Program-made: the position numbers and the translations under genes | Shown here: one piece after another, positions 32,919 to 46,575 of the stretch | How positions within the stretch are numbered: position 1 is the first letter of the stretch | How the letters are laid out: each line of letters opens with the position of its first letter | Notes under the pieces: generated by a model | What the model was told of the DNA's origin: nothing | The model's input: the letters and a program-made list of their open reading frames with translations, nothing else | Databases searched by the model: none | Assembly (NCBI RefSeq): GCF_036323735.1 | Contig: NC_086034.1 | Span: 41,477,439 to 41,541,438 of the forward strand | Origin: Rattus norvegicus | Taxonomy: Eukaryota > Chordata > Mammalia > Rodentia > Muridae | Reading direction: 5' to 3' | Length of the DNA stretch: 64,000 bases

Positions 32919-35869
32919 GTGAATTATGTTAGTTCCAAGTAGCAGGCTCTTGTAATATGCGTACTTCTTAAGATTTATCAAAATTTGGTGTGCCGAACTG
33001 AGTAACATGGTGAATTCGGTTAGTTCCCAATAGGCCGCAGTAGTAATAAGTGGACTGTTCGGGATATAAAAATTTTCACGAGTGGAATCAAAATTTCTAG
33101 GCGAATTCAGTGAGTTCCCAAAGGGACATGCTTGTGTGAGTGTGCTTTTCAATATGTAACAATATTTTAAGGAACGGACTCTAAGTATCATGGTGAATTC
33201 AGTAGGTTCCCAATAGGATTCGCATGTAATAATCTTGTTATTCAAGATAGAGCAACGTTTTAAGGAACGGAAACACTGTTTCTCTGTGAATTCAGTTAGT
33301 TCCAAGTAGCAGGCTCTTGTAATATGCGTACTTCTTAAGATTTATCAAAATTTGGTGTGCCGAACTGAGAAACATGGTGAATTCGGTTAGTTCCCAATAG
33401 GCCGCAGTAGTAATAAGTGGACTGTTCGGGGATAGAAAAATTTTCACGAATGGACTCAAAATTTCTAGGCGAATTCAGTGAGTTCCCAATGGGACATGCT
33501 TGTATGAGTGTGCTTTTCAATATGTAACAACATTTTAAGAACGGACTCTAAGTATCATGGTGAATTCAGTAGGTTCCCAATAGGATTCGCATGTAATAAG
33601 CTTGTTATTCAAGATAGAGCAACGTTTTAAGGAACGGAAACACTGTTTCTCTGTGAATTCAGTTAGTTCCCAGTAGCAGGCTCTTGTAATATGCGTACTT
33701 CTAAAGATTTATCAAAATTTGGTGTGCCGAATCTGAGTTAAATGGTGAATTCGGTTAGTTCCCAATAGGCCGCAGTAGTAATAAGTGGACTGTTCGGGAT
33801 ATAGAAAAATTTTCACGAATGGAATCAAAATTTCTAGGCGAATTCAGTGAGTTCCCAATGGGACATGCTTGTATGAGTGTGCTTTTCAATATGTAACAAC
33901 ATTTTAAGGAACGGACTCTAAGTATCATGGTGAATTCAGTAGGTTCCCAATAGGATTCGCATGTAATAAGCTTGTTATTCAAGATAGAGCAACGTTTTAA
34001 GGAACGGAAACACTGTTTCTCTGTGAATTCAGTTAGTTCCCAGTAGCAGGCTCTTGTAATATGCGTACTTCTAAAGATTTATCAAAATTTGGTGTGCTGA
34101 ATCTGAGTAACATGGTGAATTCGGTTAGTTCCCAATAGGCCGCAGTAGTAATAAGTGGACTGTTCGGGATATAGAAAAATTTTCACGAATGGAATCAAAA
34201 TTTCTAGGCGAATTCAGTGAGTTCCCAAAGGGACATGCTTGTGTGAGTGTGCTTTTCAATATGTAACAATATTTTAAGGAACGGACTCTAAGTATCATGG
34301 TGAATTCAGTAGGTTCCCAATAGGATTCGCATGTAATAAGCTTGTTATTCAAGATAGAGCAACGTTTTAAGGAACGGAAACACTGTTTCTCTGTGAATTC
34401 AGTTAGTTCCAAGTAGCAGGCTCTTGTAATATGCGTACTTCTTAAGATTTATCAAAATTTGGTGTGCCGAACTGAGTAACATGGTGAATTCGGTTAGTTC
34501 CCAATAGGCCGCAGTAGTAATAAGTGGACTGTTCGGGGATAGAAAAATTTTCACGAATGGACTCAAAATTTCTAGGCGAATTCAGTGAGTTCCCAATGGG
34601 ACATGCTTGTATGAGTGTGCTTTTCAATATGTAACAACATTTTAAGGAACGGACTCTAAGTATCATGGTGAATTCAGTAGGTTCCCAATAGGATTCGCAT
34701 GTAATAAGCTTGTTATTCAAGATAGAGCAACGTTTTAAGGAACGGAAACACTGTTTCTCTGTGAATTCAGTTAGTTCCAAGTAGCAGGCTCTTGTAATAT
34801 GCGTACTTCTAAAGATTTATCAAAATTTGGTGTGCCGAATCTGAGTAACATGGTGAATTCGGTTAGTTCCCAATAGGCCGCAGTAGTAATAAGTGGACTG
34901 TTCGGGATATAGAAAAATTTTCACGAATGGAATCAAAATTTCTAGGCGAATTCAGTGAGTTCCCAAAGGGACATGCTTATTTGAGTGTGCTTTTCAATAT
35001 GTAACAATATTTTAAGGAACGGACTCTAAGTATCATGGTGAATTCAGTAGGTTCCCAATAGGATTCGCATGTAATAAGCTTGTTATTCAAGATAGAGCAA
35101 CGTTTTAAGGAACGGAAACACTGTTTCTCTGTGAATTCAGTTAGTTCCCAGTAGCAGGCTCTTGTAATATGCGTACTTCTTAAGATTTATCAAAATTTGG
35201 TGTGCCGAACTGAGTAACATGGTGAATTCGGTTAGTTCCCAATAGGCCGCAGTAGTAATAAGTGGACTGTTCGGGATATAGAAAAATTTTCACGAATGGA
35301 CTCAAAATTTCTAGGCGAATTCAGTGAGTTCCCAATGGGACATGCTTGTATGAGTGTGCTTTTCAATATGTAACAACATTTTAAGGAACGGACTCTAAGT
35401 ATCATGGTGAATTCAGTAGGTTCCCAATAGGATTCGCATGTAATAAGCTTGTTATTCAAGATAGAGCAACGTTTTAAGGAAGGGAAACACTGTTTCTCTG
35501 TGAATTCAGTTAGTTCCCAGTAGCAGGCTCTTGTAATATGCGTACTTCTAAAGATTTATCAAAATTTGGTGTGCCGAATCTGAGTAACATGGTGAATTCG
35601 GTTAGTTCCCAATAGGCCGCAGTAGTAATAAGTGGACTGTTCGGGATATAGAAAAATTTTCACGAATGGAATCAAAATTTCTAGGCGAATTCAGTGAGTT
35701 CCCAATGGGACATGCTTGTATGAGTGTGCTTTTCAATATGTAACAACATTTTAAGGAACGGACTCTAAGTATCATGGTGAATTCAGTAGGTTCCCAATAG
35801 GATTCGCATGTAATAAGCTTGTTATTCAAGATAGAGCAACGTTTTAAGGAACGGAAACACTGTTTCTCT
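32549..35869 (+). repeat. 9-mer HOR, copy 1: E'-E''-F-D'-E'-F-G-F2-A (3321 bp)
   Basis: Nine monomers. E'' (32919-33285) is marked by TTCAATTTAGAGC just before it, GAATTATGTT (EcoRI lost) at its start, and GGGATATAAAAATTTTC (two-base deletion). D' has GAGTTAAATGG with GGTTAG. All these recur 3321 bp downstream. The first F has TAAGAACGG in S3 whereas the second F has TAAGGAACGG. Confidence 0.88.
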
Positions 35870-38451
35870 GTGAATTCAGTTAGTTCCCTGTAGCAGGCTC
35901 TTGTAATATGCGTACTTCTAAAGATTTATCAAAATTTGGTGTGCCGAATCTGAGTAACATGGTGAATTCGGTTAGTTCCCAATAGGCCGCAGTAGTAATA
36001 AGTGGACTGTTCGGGATATAGAAAAATTTTCACGAATGGAATCAAAATTTCTAGGCGAATTCAGTGAGTTCCCAAAGGGACATGCTTGTGTGAGTGTGCT
36101 TTTCAATATGTAACAATATTTTAAGGAACGGACTCTAAGTATCATGGTGAATTCAGTAGGTTCCCAATAGGATTCGCATGTAATAATCTTGTTATTCAAT
36201 TTAGAGCAACGTTTTAAGGAACGGAAACACTGTTTCTCTGTGAATTATGTTAGTTCCAAGTAGCAGGCTCTTGTAATATGCGTACTTCTTAAGATTTATC
36301 AAAATTTGGTGTGCCGAACTGAGTAACATGGTGAATTCGGTTAGTTCCCAATAGGCCGCAGTAGTAATAAGTGGACTGTTCGGGATATAAAAATTTTCAC
36401 GAATGGAATCAAAATTTCTAGGCGAATTCAGTGAGTTCCCAAAGGGACATGCTTGTGTGAGTGTGCTTTTCAATATGTAACAATATTTTAAGGAACGGAC
36501 TCTAAGTATCATGGTGAATTCAGTAGGTTCCCAATAGGATTCGCATGTAATAATCTTGTTATTCAAGATAGAGCAACGTTTTAAGGAACGGAAACACTGT
36601 TTCTCTGTGAATTCAGTTAGTTCCAAGTAGCAGGCTCTTGTAATATGCGTACTTCTTAAGATTTATCAAAATTTGGTGTGCCGAACTGAGTAACATGGTG
36701 AATTCGGTTAGTTCCCAATAGGCCGCAGTAGTAATAAGTGGACTGTTCGGGGATAGAAAAATTTTCACGAATGGACTCAAAATTTCTAGGCGAATTCAGT
36801 GAGTTCCCAATGGGACATGCTTGTATGAGTGTGCTTTTCAATATGTAACAACATTTTAAGAACGGACTCTAAGTATCATGGTGAATTCAGTAGGTTCCCA
36901 ATAGGATTCGCATGTAATAAGCTTGTTATTCAAGATAGAGCAACGTTTTAAGGAACGGAAACACTGTTTCTCTGTGAATTCAGTTAGTTCCCAGTAGCAG
37001 GCTCTTGTAATATGCGTACTTCTAAAGATTTATCAAAATTTGGTGTGCCGAATCTGAGTTAAATGGTGAATTCGGTTAGTTCCCAATAGGCCGCAGTAGT
37101 AATAAGTGGACTGTTCGGGATATAGAAAAATTTTCACGAATGGAATCAAAATTTCTAGGCGAATTCAGTGAGTTCCCAATGGGACATGCTTGTATGAGTG
37201 TGCTTTTCAATATGTAACAACATTTTAAGGAACGGACTCTAAGTATCATGGTGAATTCAGTAGGTTCCCAATAGGATTCGCATGTAATAAGCTTGTTATT
37301 CAAGATAGAGCAACGTTTTAAGGAACGGAAACACTGTTTCTCTGTGAATTCAGTTAGTTCCCAGTAGCAGGCTCTTGTAATATGCGTACTTCTAAAGATT
37401 TATCAAAATTTGGTGTGCCGAATCTGAGTAACATGGTGAATTCGGTTAGTTCCCAATAGGCCGCAGTAGTAATAAGTGGACTGTTCGGGATATAGAAAAA
37501 TTTTCACGAATGGAATCAAAATTTCTAGGCGAATTCAGTGAGTTCCCAAAGGGACATGCTTGTGTGAGTGTGCTTTTCAATATGTAACAATATTTTAAGG
37601 AACGGACTCTAAGTATCATGGTGAATTCAGTAGGTTCCCAATAGGATTCGCATGTAATAAGCTTGTTATTCAAGATAGAGCAACGTTTTAAGGAACGGAA
37701 ACACTGTTTCTCTGTGAATTCAGTTAGTTCCAAGTAGCAGGCTCTTGTAATATGCGTACTTCTTAAGATTTATCAAAATTTGGTGTGCCGAACTGAGTAA
37801 CATGGTGAATTCGGTTAGTTCCCAATAGGCCGCAGTAGTAATAAGTGGACTGTTCGGGGATAGAAAAATTTTCACGAATGGACTCAAAATTTCTAGGCGA
37901 ATTCAGTGAGTTCCCAATGGGACATGCTTGTATGAGTGTGCTTTTCAATATGTAACAACATTTTAAGGAACGGACTCTAAGTATCATGGTGAATTCAGTA
38001 GGTTCCCAATAGGATTCGCATGTAATAAGCTTGTTATTCAAGATAGAGCAACGTTTTAAGGAAGGGAAACACTGTTTCTCTGTGAATTCAGTTAGTTCCC
38101 AGTAGCAGGCTCTTGTAATATGCGTACTTCTAAAGATTTATCAAAATTTGGTGTGCCGAATCTGAGTAACATGGTGAATTCGGTTAGTTCCCAATAGGCC
38201 GCAGTAGTAATAAGTGGACTGTTCGGGATATAGAAAAATTTTCACGAATGGAATCAAAATTTCTAGGCGAATTCAGTGAGTTCCCAATGGGACATGCTTG
38301 TATGAGTGTGCTTTTCAATATGTAACAACATTTTAAGGAACGGACTCTAAGTATCATGGTGAATTCAGTAGGTTCCCAATAGGATTCGCATGTAATAAGC
38401 TTGTTATTCAAGATAGAGCAACGTTTTAAGGAACGGAAACACTGTTTCTCT
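35870..38451 (+). repeat. 9-mer HOR, copy 2, two monomers deleted (2582 bp)
   Basis: Order E'-E''-F-D'-E'-F-A: the first six monomers repeat copy 1 marker for marker, then G and F2 are missing. The last F (37714-38081) begins as F (TTCGGGGATAG) but is followed by GGAAGGGAAAC, the sequence that elsewhere follows F2. The exchange point therefore lies inside an F/F2 hybrid, between the S2 marker near 37855 and about 38060. Confidence 0.88.
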
Positions 38452-41400
38452 GTGAATTCAGTTAGTTCCCTGTAGCAGGCTCTTGTAATATGCGTACTTC
38501 TAAAGATTTATCAAAATTTGGTGTGCCGAATCTGAGTAACATGGTGAATTCGGTTAGTTCCCAATAGGCCGCAGTAGTAAGAGGGGACTGTTCGGGATAT
38601 AGAAAAATTTTCACGAATGGAATCAAAATTTCTAGGCGAATTCAGTGAGTTCCCAATGGGACATGCTTGTATGAGTGTGCCTTTCAATATGCAACAACAT
38701 TTTAAGGAACGGACTCTAAGTATCCTGGTGAATAAAGTAGGTTCCCAATAGGATTCGCATGTAATAAGCTTGTTATTCAAGATAGAGCAACGTTTTAAGG
38801 AACGGAAACACTGTTTCTATGTGAATTCAGTTAGTTCCCAGTAGCAGGCTCTTGTAATATGCGTACTTCTAAAGATTTATCAAAATTTGGTGTGCCGAAT
38901 CTGAGTAACATGGTGAATTCGGTTAGTTCCTACTAGGCCGTAGTTGTAATAAGTGGACTGTTCGGGATATAGAAAAATTTTCACGAATGGACTCAAAATT
39001 TCTAGGCGAATTCAGTGAGTTCCCAATGGGACATGCTTGTATTAGTGTGCTTTTCAATATGTAACAACATTTTAAGAACGGACTCTAAGTATCATGGTGA
39101 ATTCAGTAGGTTCCCAATAGGATTCGCATGTAATAAGCTTGTTATTCAAGATAGAGCAACGTTTTAAGGAACGGAAACACTGTTTCTCTGTGAATTCAGT
39201 TAGTTCCCAGTAGCAGGCTCTTGTAATATGCGTACTTCTAAAGATTTATCAAAATTTGGTGTGCCGAATCTGAGTTAAATGGTGAATTCGGTGAGTTCCC
39301 AATAGGCCGCAGTAGTAATAAGTGGACTGTTCGGGATATAGAAAAATTTTCACGAATGGAATCAAAATTTCTAGGCGAATTCAGTGAGTTCCCAATGGGA
39401 CATGCTTGTATGAGTGTGCTTTTCAATATGTAACAACATTTTAAGGAACGGACTCTAAGTATCATGGTGAATTCAGTAGGTTCCCAATAGGATTCGCATG
39501 TAATAAGCTTGTTATTCAAGATAGAGCAACGTTTTAAGGAACGGAAACACTGTTTCTCTGTGAATTCAGTTAGTTCCCAGTAGCAGGCTCTTGTAATATG
39601 CTTACTTCTAAAGATTTATCAAAATTTGGTGTGCCGAATCTGAGTAACATGGTGAATTCGGTTAGTTCCCAATAGGCCGCAGTAGTAATAAGTGGACTGT
39701 TCGGGATATAGGAAAATTTTAACGAATGGAATCAAAATTTCTAGGCGAATTCAGTGAGTTCCCAATGGGACATGCTTGTATGAGTGTGCTTTTCAATATG
39801 TAACAACATTTTAAGGAAAGGACTCTAAGTATCATGGTGAATTCAATAGGTTCCCAATAGGATTCGCATGTAATAAGCTTGTTATTCAAGATAGAGCAAC
39901 GTTTTAAGGAACGGAAACACTGTTTCTCTGTGAATTCAGTTAGTTCCCTGTAGCAGGCTCTTGTAATATGCGTACTTCTAAAGATTTATCAAAATTTGGT
40001 GTGCCGAATCTGAGTAACATGGTGAATTCGGTTAGTTCCCAAAGGCCGCAGTAGTAAGAGGGGACTGTTCGGGATATAGAAAAATTTTCACGAATGGAAT
40101 CAAAATTTCTAGGCGAATTCAGTGAGTTCCCAATGGGACATGCTTGTATGAGTGTGCCTTTCAATATGCAACAACATTTTAAGGAACGGACTCTAAGTAT
40201 CATTGTGAATAAAGTAGGTTCCCAATAGGATTCGCATGTAATAAGCTTGTTATTCAAGATAGAGCAACGTTTTAAGGAACGGAAACACTGTTTCTCTGTG
40301 AATTCAGTTAGTTCCAAGTAGCAGGCTCTTGTAATATGCGTACTTCTTAAGATTTATCAAAATTTGGTGTGCCGAACTGAGTAACATGGTGAATTCGGTT
40401 AGTTCCCAATAGGCCGCAGTAGTAATAAGTGGACTGTTCGGGGATAGAAAAATTTTCACGAATGGACTCAAAATTTCTAGGCGAATTCAGTGAGTCCCCA
40501 ATGGGACATGCTTGTATGAGTGTGCTTTTCAATATGTAACAACATTTTAAGGAACGGACTCTAAGTATCATGGTGAATTCAGTAGGTTCCCAATAGGATT
40601 CGCATGTAATAAGCTTGTTATTCAAGATAGAGCAACGTTTTAAGGAACGGAAACACTGTTTCTCTGTGAATTCAGTTAGTTCCAAGTAGCAGGCTCTTGT
40701 AATATGCGTACTTCTAAAGATTTATCAAAATTTGGTGTGCCGAATCTGAGTAACATGGTGAATTCGGTTAGTTCCCAATAGGCCGCAGTAGTAATAAGTG
40801 GACTGTTCGGGATATAGAAAAATTTTCACGAATGGAATCAAAATTTCTAGGCGAATTCAGTGAGTTCCCAAAGGGACATGCTTATTTGAGTGTGCTTTTC
40901 AATATGTAACAATATTTTAAGGAACGGACTCTAAGTATCATGGTGAATTCAGTAGGTTCCCAATAGGATTCGCATGTAATAAGCTTGTTATTCAAGATAG
41001 AGCAACGTTTTAAGGAACGGAAACACTGTTTCTCTGTGAATTCAGTTAGTTCCCAGTAGCAGGCTCTTGTAATATGCGTACTTCTTAAGATTTATCAAAA
41101 TTTGGTGTGCCGAACTGAGTAACATGGTGAATTCGGTTAGTTCCCAATAGGCCGCAGTAGTAATAAGTGGACTGTTCGGGATATAGAAAAATTTTCACGA
41201 ATGGACTCAAAATTTCTAGGCGAATTCAGTGAGTTCCCAATGGGACATGCTTGTATGAGTGTGCTTTTCAATATGTAACAACATTTTAAGGAACGGACTC
41301 TAAGTATCATGGTGAATTCAGTAGGTTCCCAATAGGATTCGCATGTAATAAGCTTGTTATTCAAGATAGAGCAACGTTTTAAGGAAGGGAAACACTGTTT

Positions 41401-41774
41401 CTCTGTGAATTCAGTTAGTTCCCAGTAGCAGGCTCTTGTAATATGCGTACTTCTAAAGATTTATCAAAATTTGGTGTGCCGAATCTGAGTAACATGGTGA
41501 ATTCGGTTAGTTCCCAATAGGCCGCAGTAGTAATAAGTGGACTGTTCGGGATATAGAAAAATTTTCACGAATGGAATCAAAATTTCTAGGCGAATTCAGT
41601 GAGTTCCCAATGGGACATGCTTGTATGAGTGTGCTTTTCAATATGTAACAACATTTTAAGGAACGGACTCTAAGTATCATGGTGAATTCAGTAGGTTCCC
41701 AATAGGATTCGCATGTAATAAGCTTGTTATTCAAGATAGAGCAACGTTTTAAGGAACGGAAACACTGTTTCTCT
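38452..41774 (+). repeat. Rearranged 9-monomer block B-C-D-A-B-F-G-F2-A (3323 bp)
   Basis: B (with ATCCTGGTG), C (GTTCCTACTAGG), D, an unusual A (ATGCTTACTTC, ATAGGAAAATTTTAACG, GGAAAGGAC, TTCAATAGG), B (with CCCAAAGGCCG and ATCATTGTGAAT), F (GAGTCCCC), G, F2, A. The second B is joined directly to F, skipping C-D-E', so the block looks like two 8-mers fused by unequal exchange. Confidence 0.82.
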
Positions 41775-43622
41775 GTGAATTCAGTTAGTTCCCTGTAGCA
41801 GGCTCTTGTAATATGCGTACTTCTAAAGATTTATCAAAATTTGGTGTGCCGAATCTGAGTAACATGGTGAATTCGGTTAGTTCCCAATAGGCCGCAGTAG
41901 TAAGAGGGGACTGTTCGGGATATAGAAAAATTTTCACGAATGGAATCAAAATTTCTAGGCGAATTCAGTGAGTTCCCAATGGGACATGCTTGTATGAGTG
42001 TGCCTTTCAATATGCAACAACATTTTAAGGAACGGACTCTAAGTATCATGGTGAATAAAGTAGGTTCCCAATAGGATTCGCATGTAATAAGCTTGTTATT
42101 CAAGATAGAGCAACGTTTTAAGGAACGGAAACACTGTTTCTATGTGAATTCAGTTAGTTCCCAGTAGCAGGCTCTTGTAATATGCGTACTTCTAAAGATT
42201 TATCAAAATTTGGTGTGCCGAATCTGAGTAACATGGTGAATTCGGTTAGTTCCCACTAGGCCGTAGTTGTAATAAGTGGACTGTTCGGGATATAGAAAAA
42301 TTTTCACGAATGGACTCAAAATTTCTAGGCGAATTCAGTGAGTTCCCAATGGGACATGCTTGTATTAGTGTGCTTTTCAATATGTAACAACATTTTAAGA
42401 ACGGACTCTAAGTATCATGGTGAATTCAGTAGGTTCCCAATAGGATTCGCATGTAATAAGCTTGTTATTCAAGATAGAGCAACGTTTTAAGGAACGGAAA
42501 CACTGTTTCTCTGTGAATTCAGTTAGTTCCCAGTAGCAGGCTCTTGTAATATGCGTACTTCTAAAGATTTATCAAAATTTGGTGTGCCGAATCTGAGTTA
42601 AATGGTGAATTCGGTGAGTTCCCAATAGGCCGCAGTAGTAATAAGTGGACTGTTCGGGATATAGAAAAATTTTCACGAATGGAATCAAAATTTCTAGGCG
42701 AATTCAGTGAGTTCCCAATGGGACATGCTTGTATGAGTGTGCTTTTCAATATGTAACAACATTTTAAGGAACGGACTCTAAGTATCATGGTGAATTCAGT
42801 AGGTTCCCAATAGGATTCGCATGTAATAAGCTTGTTATTCAAGATAGAGCAACGTTTTAAGGAACGGAAACACTGTTTCTCTGTGAATTCAGTTAGTTCC
42901 CAGTAGCAGGCTCTTGTATTATGCGTACTTCTAAAGATTTATCAAAATTTGGTGTGCCGAATCTGAGTAACATGGTGAATTCGGTTAGTTTCCAATAGGC
43001 CGCAATAGTATTAAGTGGACTGTTCGGGATATAGAAAAATTTTCACGAATGGAATCATAATTTCTAGGTGAATTCAGTGAGTTCCCAACGGGACATGCTT
43101 GTGTGAGTGTGCTTTTCAATATGTAACAACATTTTAAGCAACGGACTCTAAGTATCATGGTGAATTCAGTAGGTTCCCAATAGGATTCGCATGTAATAAG
43201 CTTGTTATTCAAGATAGAGCAACGTTTTAAGGAACGGAAACACTGTTTCTCTGTGAATTCAGTTAGTTCCCAGTAGCAGGCTCTTGTAATATGCGTACTT
43301 CTAAAGATTTATCAAAATTTGGTGTGCCGAATCTGAGTAACATGGTGAATTCGGTTAGTTCCCAATAGGCCGCAGTAGTAATAAGTGGACTGTTCGGGAT
43401 ATAGAAAAATTTTCACGAATGGAATCAAAATTTCTAGGCGAATTCAGTGAGTTCCCAAAGGGACATGCTTGTGTGAGTGTGGTTTTCAATATGTAACAAC
43501 ATTTTAAGGAACGGACTCTAAGTATCATGGTGAATTCAGTAGGTTCCCAATAGGATTCGCATGTAATAAGCTTGTTATTCAAGATAGAGCAACGTTTTAA
43601 GGAACGGAAACACTGTTTCTCT
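41775..43622 (+). repeat. 5-mer B-C-D-H-E (1848 bp)
   Basis: B, C and D follow the usual order, then an H monomer (GTTAGTTTCC, GCAATAGTATTAAG, TCATAATTTCTAGGTG, here with CCCAACGGGACATG) and an E (with GTGTGGTTTTC). H is isolated from its usual partner A. Its insertion between D and E shows that monomers from the left domain entered the right one. Confidence 0.82.
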
Positions 43623-46575
43623 GTGAATTCAGTTAGTTCCCAGTAGCAGGCTCTTGTAATATGCGTACTTCTAAAGATTTATCAAAATTTGGTGTGCCGA
43701 ATCTGAGTAACATGGTGAATTCGGTTAGTTCCCAATAGGCCGCAGTAGTAAGAGGGGACTGTTCGGGATATAGAAAAATTTTCACGAATGGAATCAAAAT
43801 TTCTAGGCGAATTCAGTGAGTTCCCAATGGGACATGCTTGTATGAGTGTGCCTTTCAATATGCAACAACATTTTAAGGAACGGACTCTAAGTATCATGGT
43901 GAATAAAGTAGGTTCCCAATAGGATTCGCATGTAATAAGCTTGTTATTCAAGATAGAGCAACGTTTTAAGGATCGGAAACACTGTTTCTATGTGAATTCA
44001 GTTAGTTCCCAGTAGCAGGCTCTTGTAATATGCGTACTTCTAAAGATTTATCAAAATTTGGTGTGCCGAATCTGAGTAACATGGTGAATTCGGTTAGTTC
44101 CCACTAGGCCGTAGTTGTAATAAGTGGACTGTTCGGGATATAGAAAAATTTTCACGAATGGACTCAAAATTTCTAGGCGAATTCAGTGAGTTCCCAATGG
44201 GACATGCTTGTATTAGTGTGCTTTTCAATATGTAACAACATTTTAAGAACGGACTCTAAGTATCATGGTGAATTCAGTAGGTTCCCAATAGGATTCGCAT
44301 GTAATAAGCTTGTTATTCAAGATAGAGCAACGTTTTAAGGAACGGAAACACTGTTTCTCTGTGAATTCAGTTAGTTCCCAGTAGCAGGCTCTTGTAATAT
44401 GCGTACTTCTAAAGATTTATCAAAATTTGGTGTGCCGAATCTGAGTTAAATGGTGAATTCGGTGAGTTCCCAATAGGCCGCAGTAGTAATAAGTGGACTG
44501 TTCGGGATATAGAAAAATTTTCACGAATGGAATCAAAATTTCTAGGCGAATTCAGTGAGTTCCCAATGGGACATGCTTGTATGAGTGTGCTTTTCAATAT
44601 GTAACAACATTTTAAGGAACGGACTCTAAGTATCATGGTGAATTCAGTAGGTTCCCAATAGGATTCGCATGTAATAAGCTTGTTATTCAAGATAGAGCAA
44701 CGTTTTAAGGAACGGAAACACTGTTTCTCTGTGAATTCAGTTAGTTCCCAGTAGCAGGCTCTTGTAATATGCGTACTTCTAAAGATTTATCAAAATTTGG
44801 TGTGCCGAATCTGAGTAACATGGTGAATTCGGTTAGTTCCCAATAGGCCGCAGTAGTAATAAGTGGACTGTTCGGGATATAGAAAAATTTTCACGAATGG
44901 AATCAAAATTTCTAGGCGAATTCAGTGAGTTCCCAAAGGGACATGCTTGTGTGAGTGTGCTTTTCAATATGTAACAATATTTTAAGGAACGGACTCTAAG
45001 TATCATGGTGAATTCAGTAGGTTCCCAATAGGATTCGCATGTAATAATCTTGTTATTCAAGATAGAGCAACGTTTTAAGGAACGGAAACACTTTCTCTGT
45101 GAATTCAGTTAGTTCCAAGTAGCAGGCTCTTGTAATATGCGTACTTCTTAAGATTTATCAAAATTTGGTGTGCCGAACTGAGTAACATGGTAAATTCGGT
45201 TAGTTCCCAATAGGCCGCAGTAGTAATAAGTGGACTGTTCGGGGATAGAAAAATTTTCACGAATGGACTCAAAATTTCTAGGCGAATTCAGTGAGTTCCC
45301 AATGGGACATGCTTGTATGAGTGTGCTTTTCAATATGTAACAACATTTTAAGGAACGGACTCTAAGTATCATGGTGAATTCAGTAGGTTCCCAATAGGAT
45401 TCCCATGTAATAAGCTTGTTATTCAAGATAGAGCAACGTTTTAAGGAACGGAAACACTGTTTCTCTGTGAATTCAGTTAGTTCCAAGTAGCAGGCTCTTG
45501 TAATATGCGTACTTCTAAAGATTTATCAAAATTTGGTGTGCCGAATCTGAGTAACATGGTGAATTCGGTTAGTTCCCAATAGGCCGCAGTAGTAATAAGT
45601 GGACTGTTCGGGATATAGAAAAATTTTCACGAATGGAATCAAAATTTCTAGGCGAATTCAGTGAGTTCCCTAAGGGACATGCTTATTTGAGTGTGCTTTT
45701 CAATATGTAACAATATTTTAAGGAACGGACTCTAAGTATCATGGTGAATTCAGTAGGTTCCCAATAGGATTCGCATGTAATAAGCTTGTTATTCAAGATA
45801 GAGCAACGTTTTAAGGAACGGAAACACTGTTTCTCTGTGAATTCAGTTAGTTCCCAGTAGCAGGCTCTTGTAATATGCGTACTTCTTAAGATTTATCAAA
45901 ATTTGGAGTGCCGAACTGAGTAACATGGTGAATTCGGTTAGTTCCCAATAGGCCGGAGTAGTAATAAGTGGACTGTTCGGGATATAGAAAAATTTTCACG
46001 AATGGACTCAAAATTTCTAGGCGAATTCAGTGAGTTCCCAATGGGACATGCTTGTATGAGTGTGCTTTTCAATATGTAACAACATTTTAAGGAACGGACT
46101 CTAAGTATCATGGTGAATTCAGTAGGTTCCCAATAGGATGCGCATGTAATAAGCTTGTTATTCAAGATAGAGCAACGTTTTAAGGAAGGGAAACACTGTT
46201 TCTCTGTGAATTCAGTTAGTTCCCAGTAGCAGGCTCTTGTAATATGCGTACTTCTAAAGATTTATCAAAATTTGGTGTGCCGAATCTGAGTAACATGGTG
46301 AATTCGGTTAGTTCCCAATAGGCCGCAGTAGTAATAAGTGGACTGTTCGGGATATAGAAAAATTTTCACGAATGGAATCAAAATTTCTAGGCGAATTCAG
46401 TGAGTTCCCAATGGGACATGCTTGTATGAGTGTGCTTTTCAATATGTAACAACATTTTAAGGAACGGACTCTAAGTATCATGGTGAATTCAGTAGGTTCC
46501 CAATAGGATTCGCATGTAATAAGCTTGTTATTCAAGATAGAGCAACGTTTTAAGGAACGGAAACACTGTTTCTCT
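43623..46575 (+). repeat. 8-mer HOR B-C-D-E'-F-G-F2-A (2953 bp)
   Basis: A complete copy of the dominant right-hand HOR. It is two bases short because E' has ACACTTTCTCTG in place of ACACTGTTTCTCTG near 45093. F has ATGGTAAATTCGG, which destroys that EcoRI site, G has TCCCTAAGGGA, and F2 has GGCCGGAGTAG and GGATGCGC. Confidence 0.88.

Noticed and set aside
32880..33305. The longest reverse-strand frame (141 codons), repeated at 36201-36626.
   Set aside because: It is long only because E'' carries a two-base deletion that joins two frames of the repeat, and it starts at TTG. The second copy is part of the 3321-bp duplication, so its presence twice is not evidence of selection.
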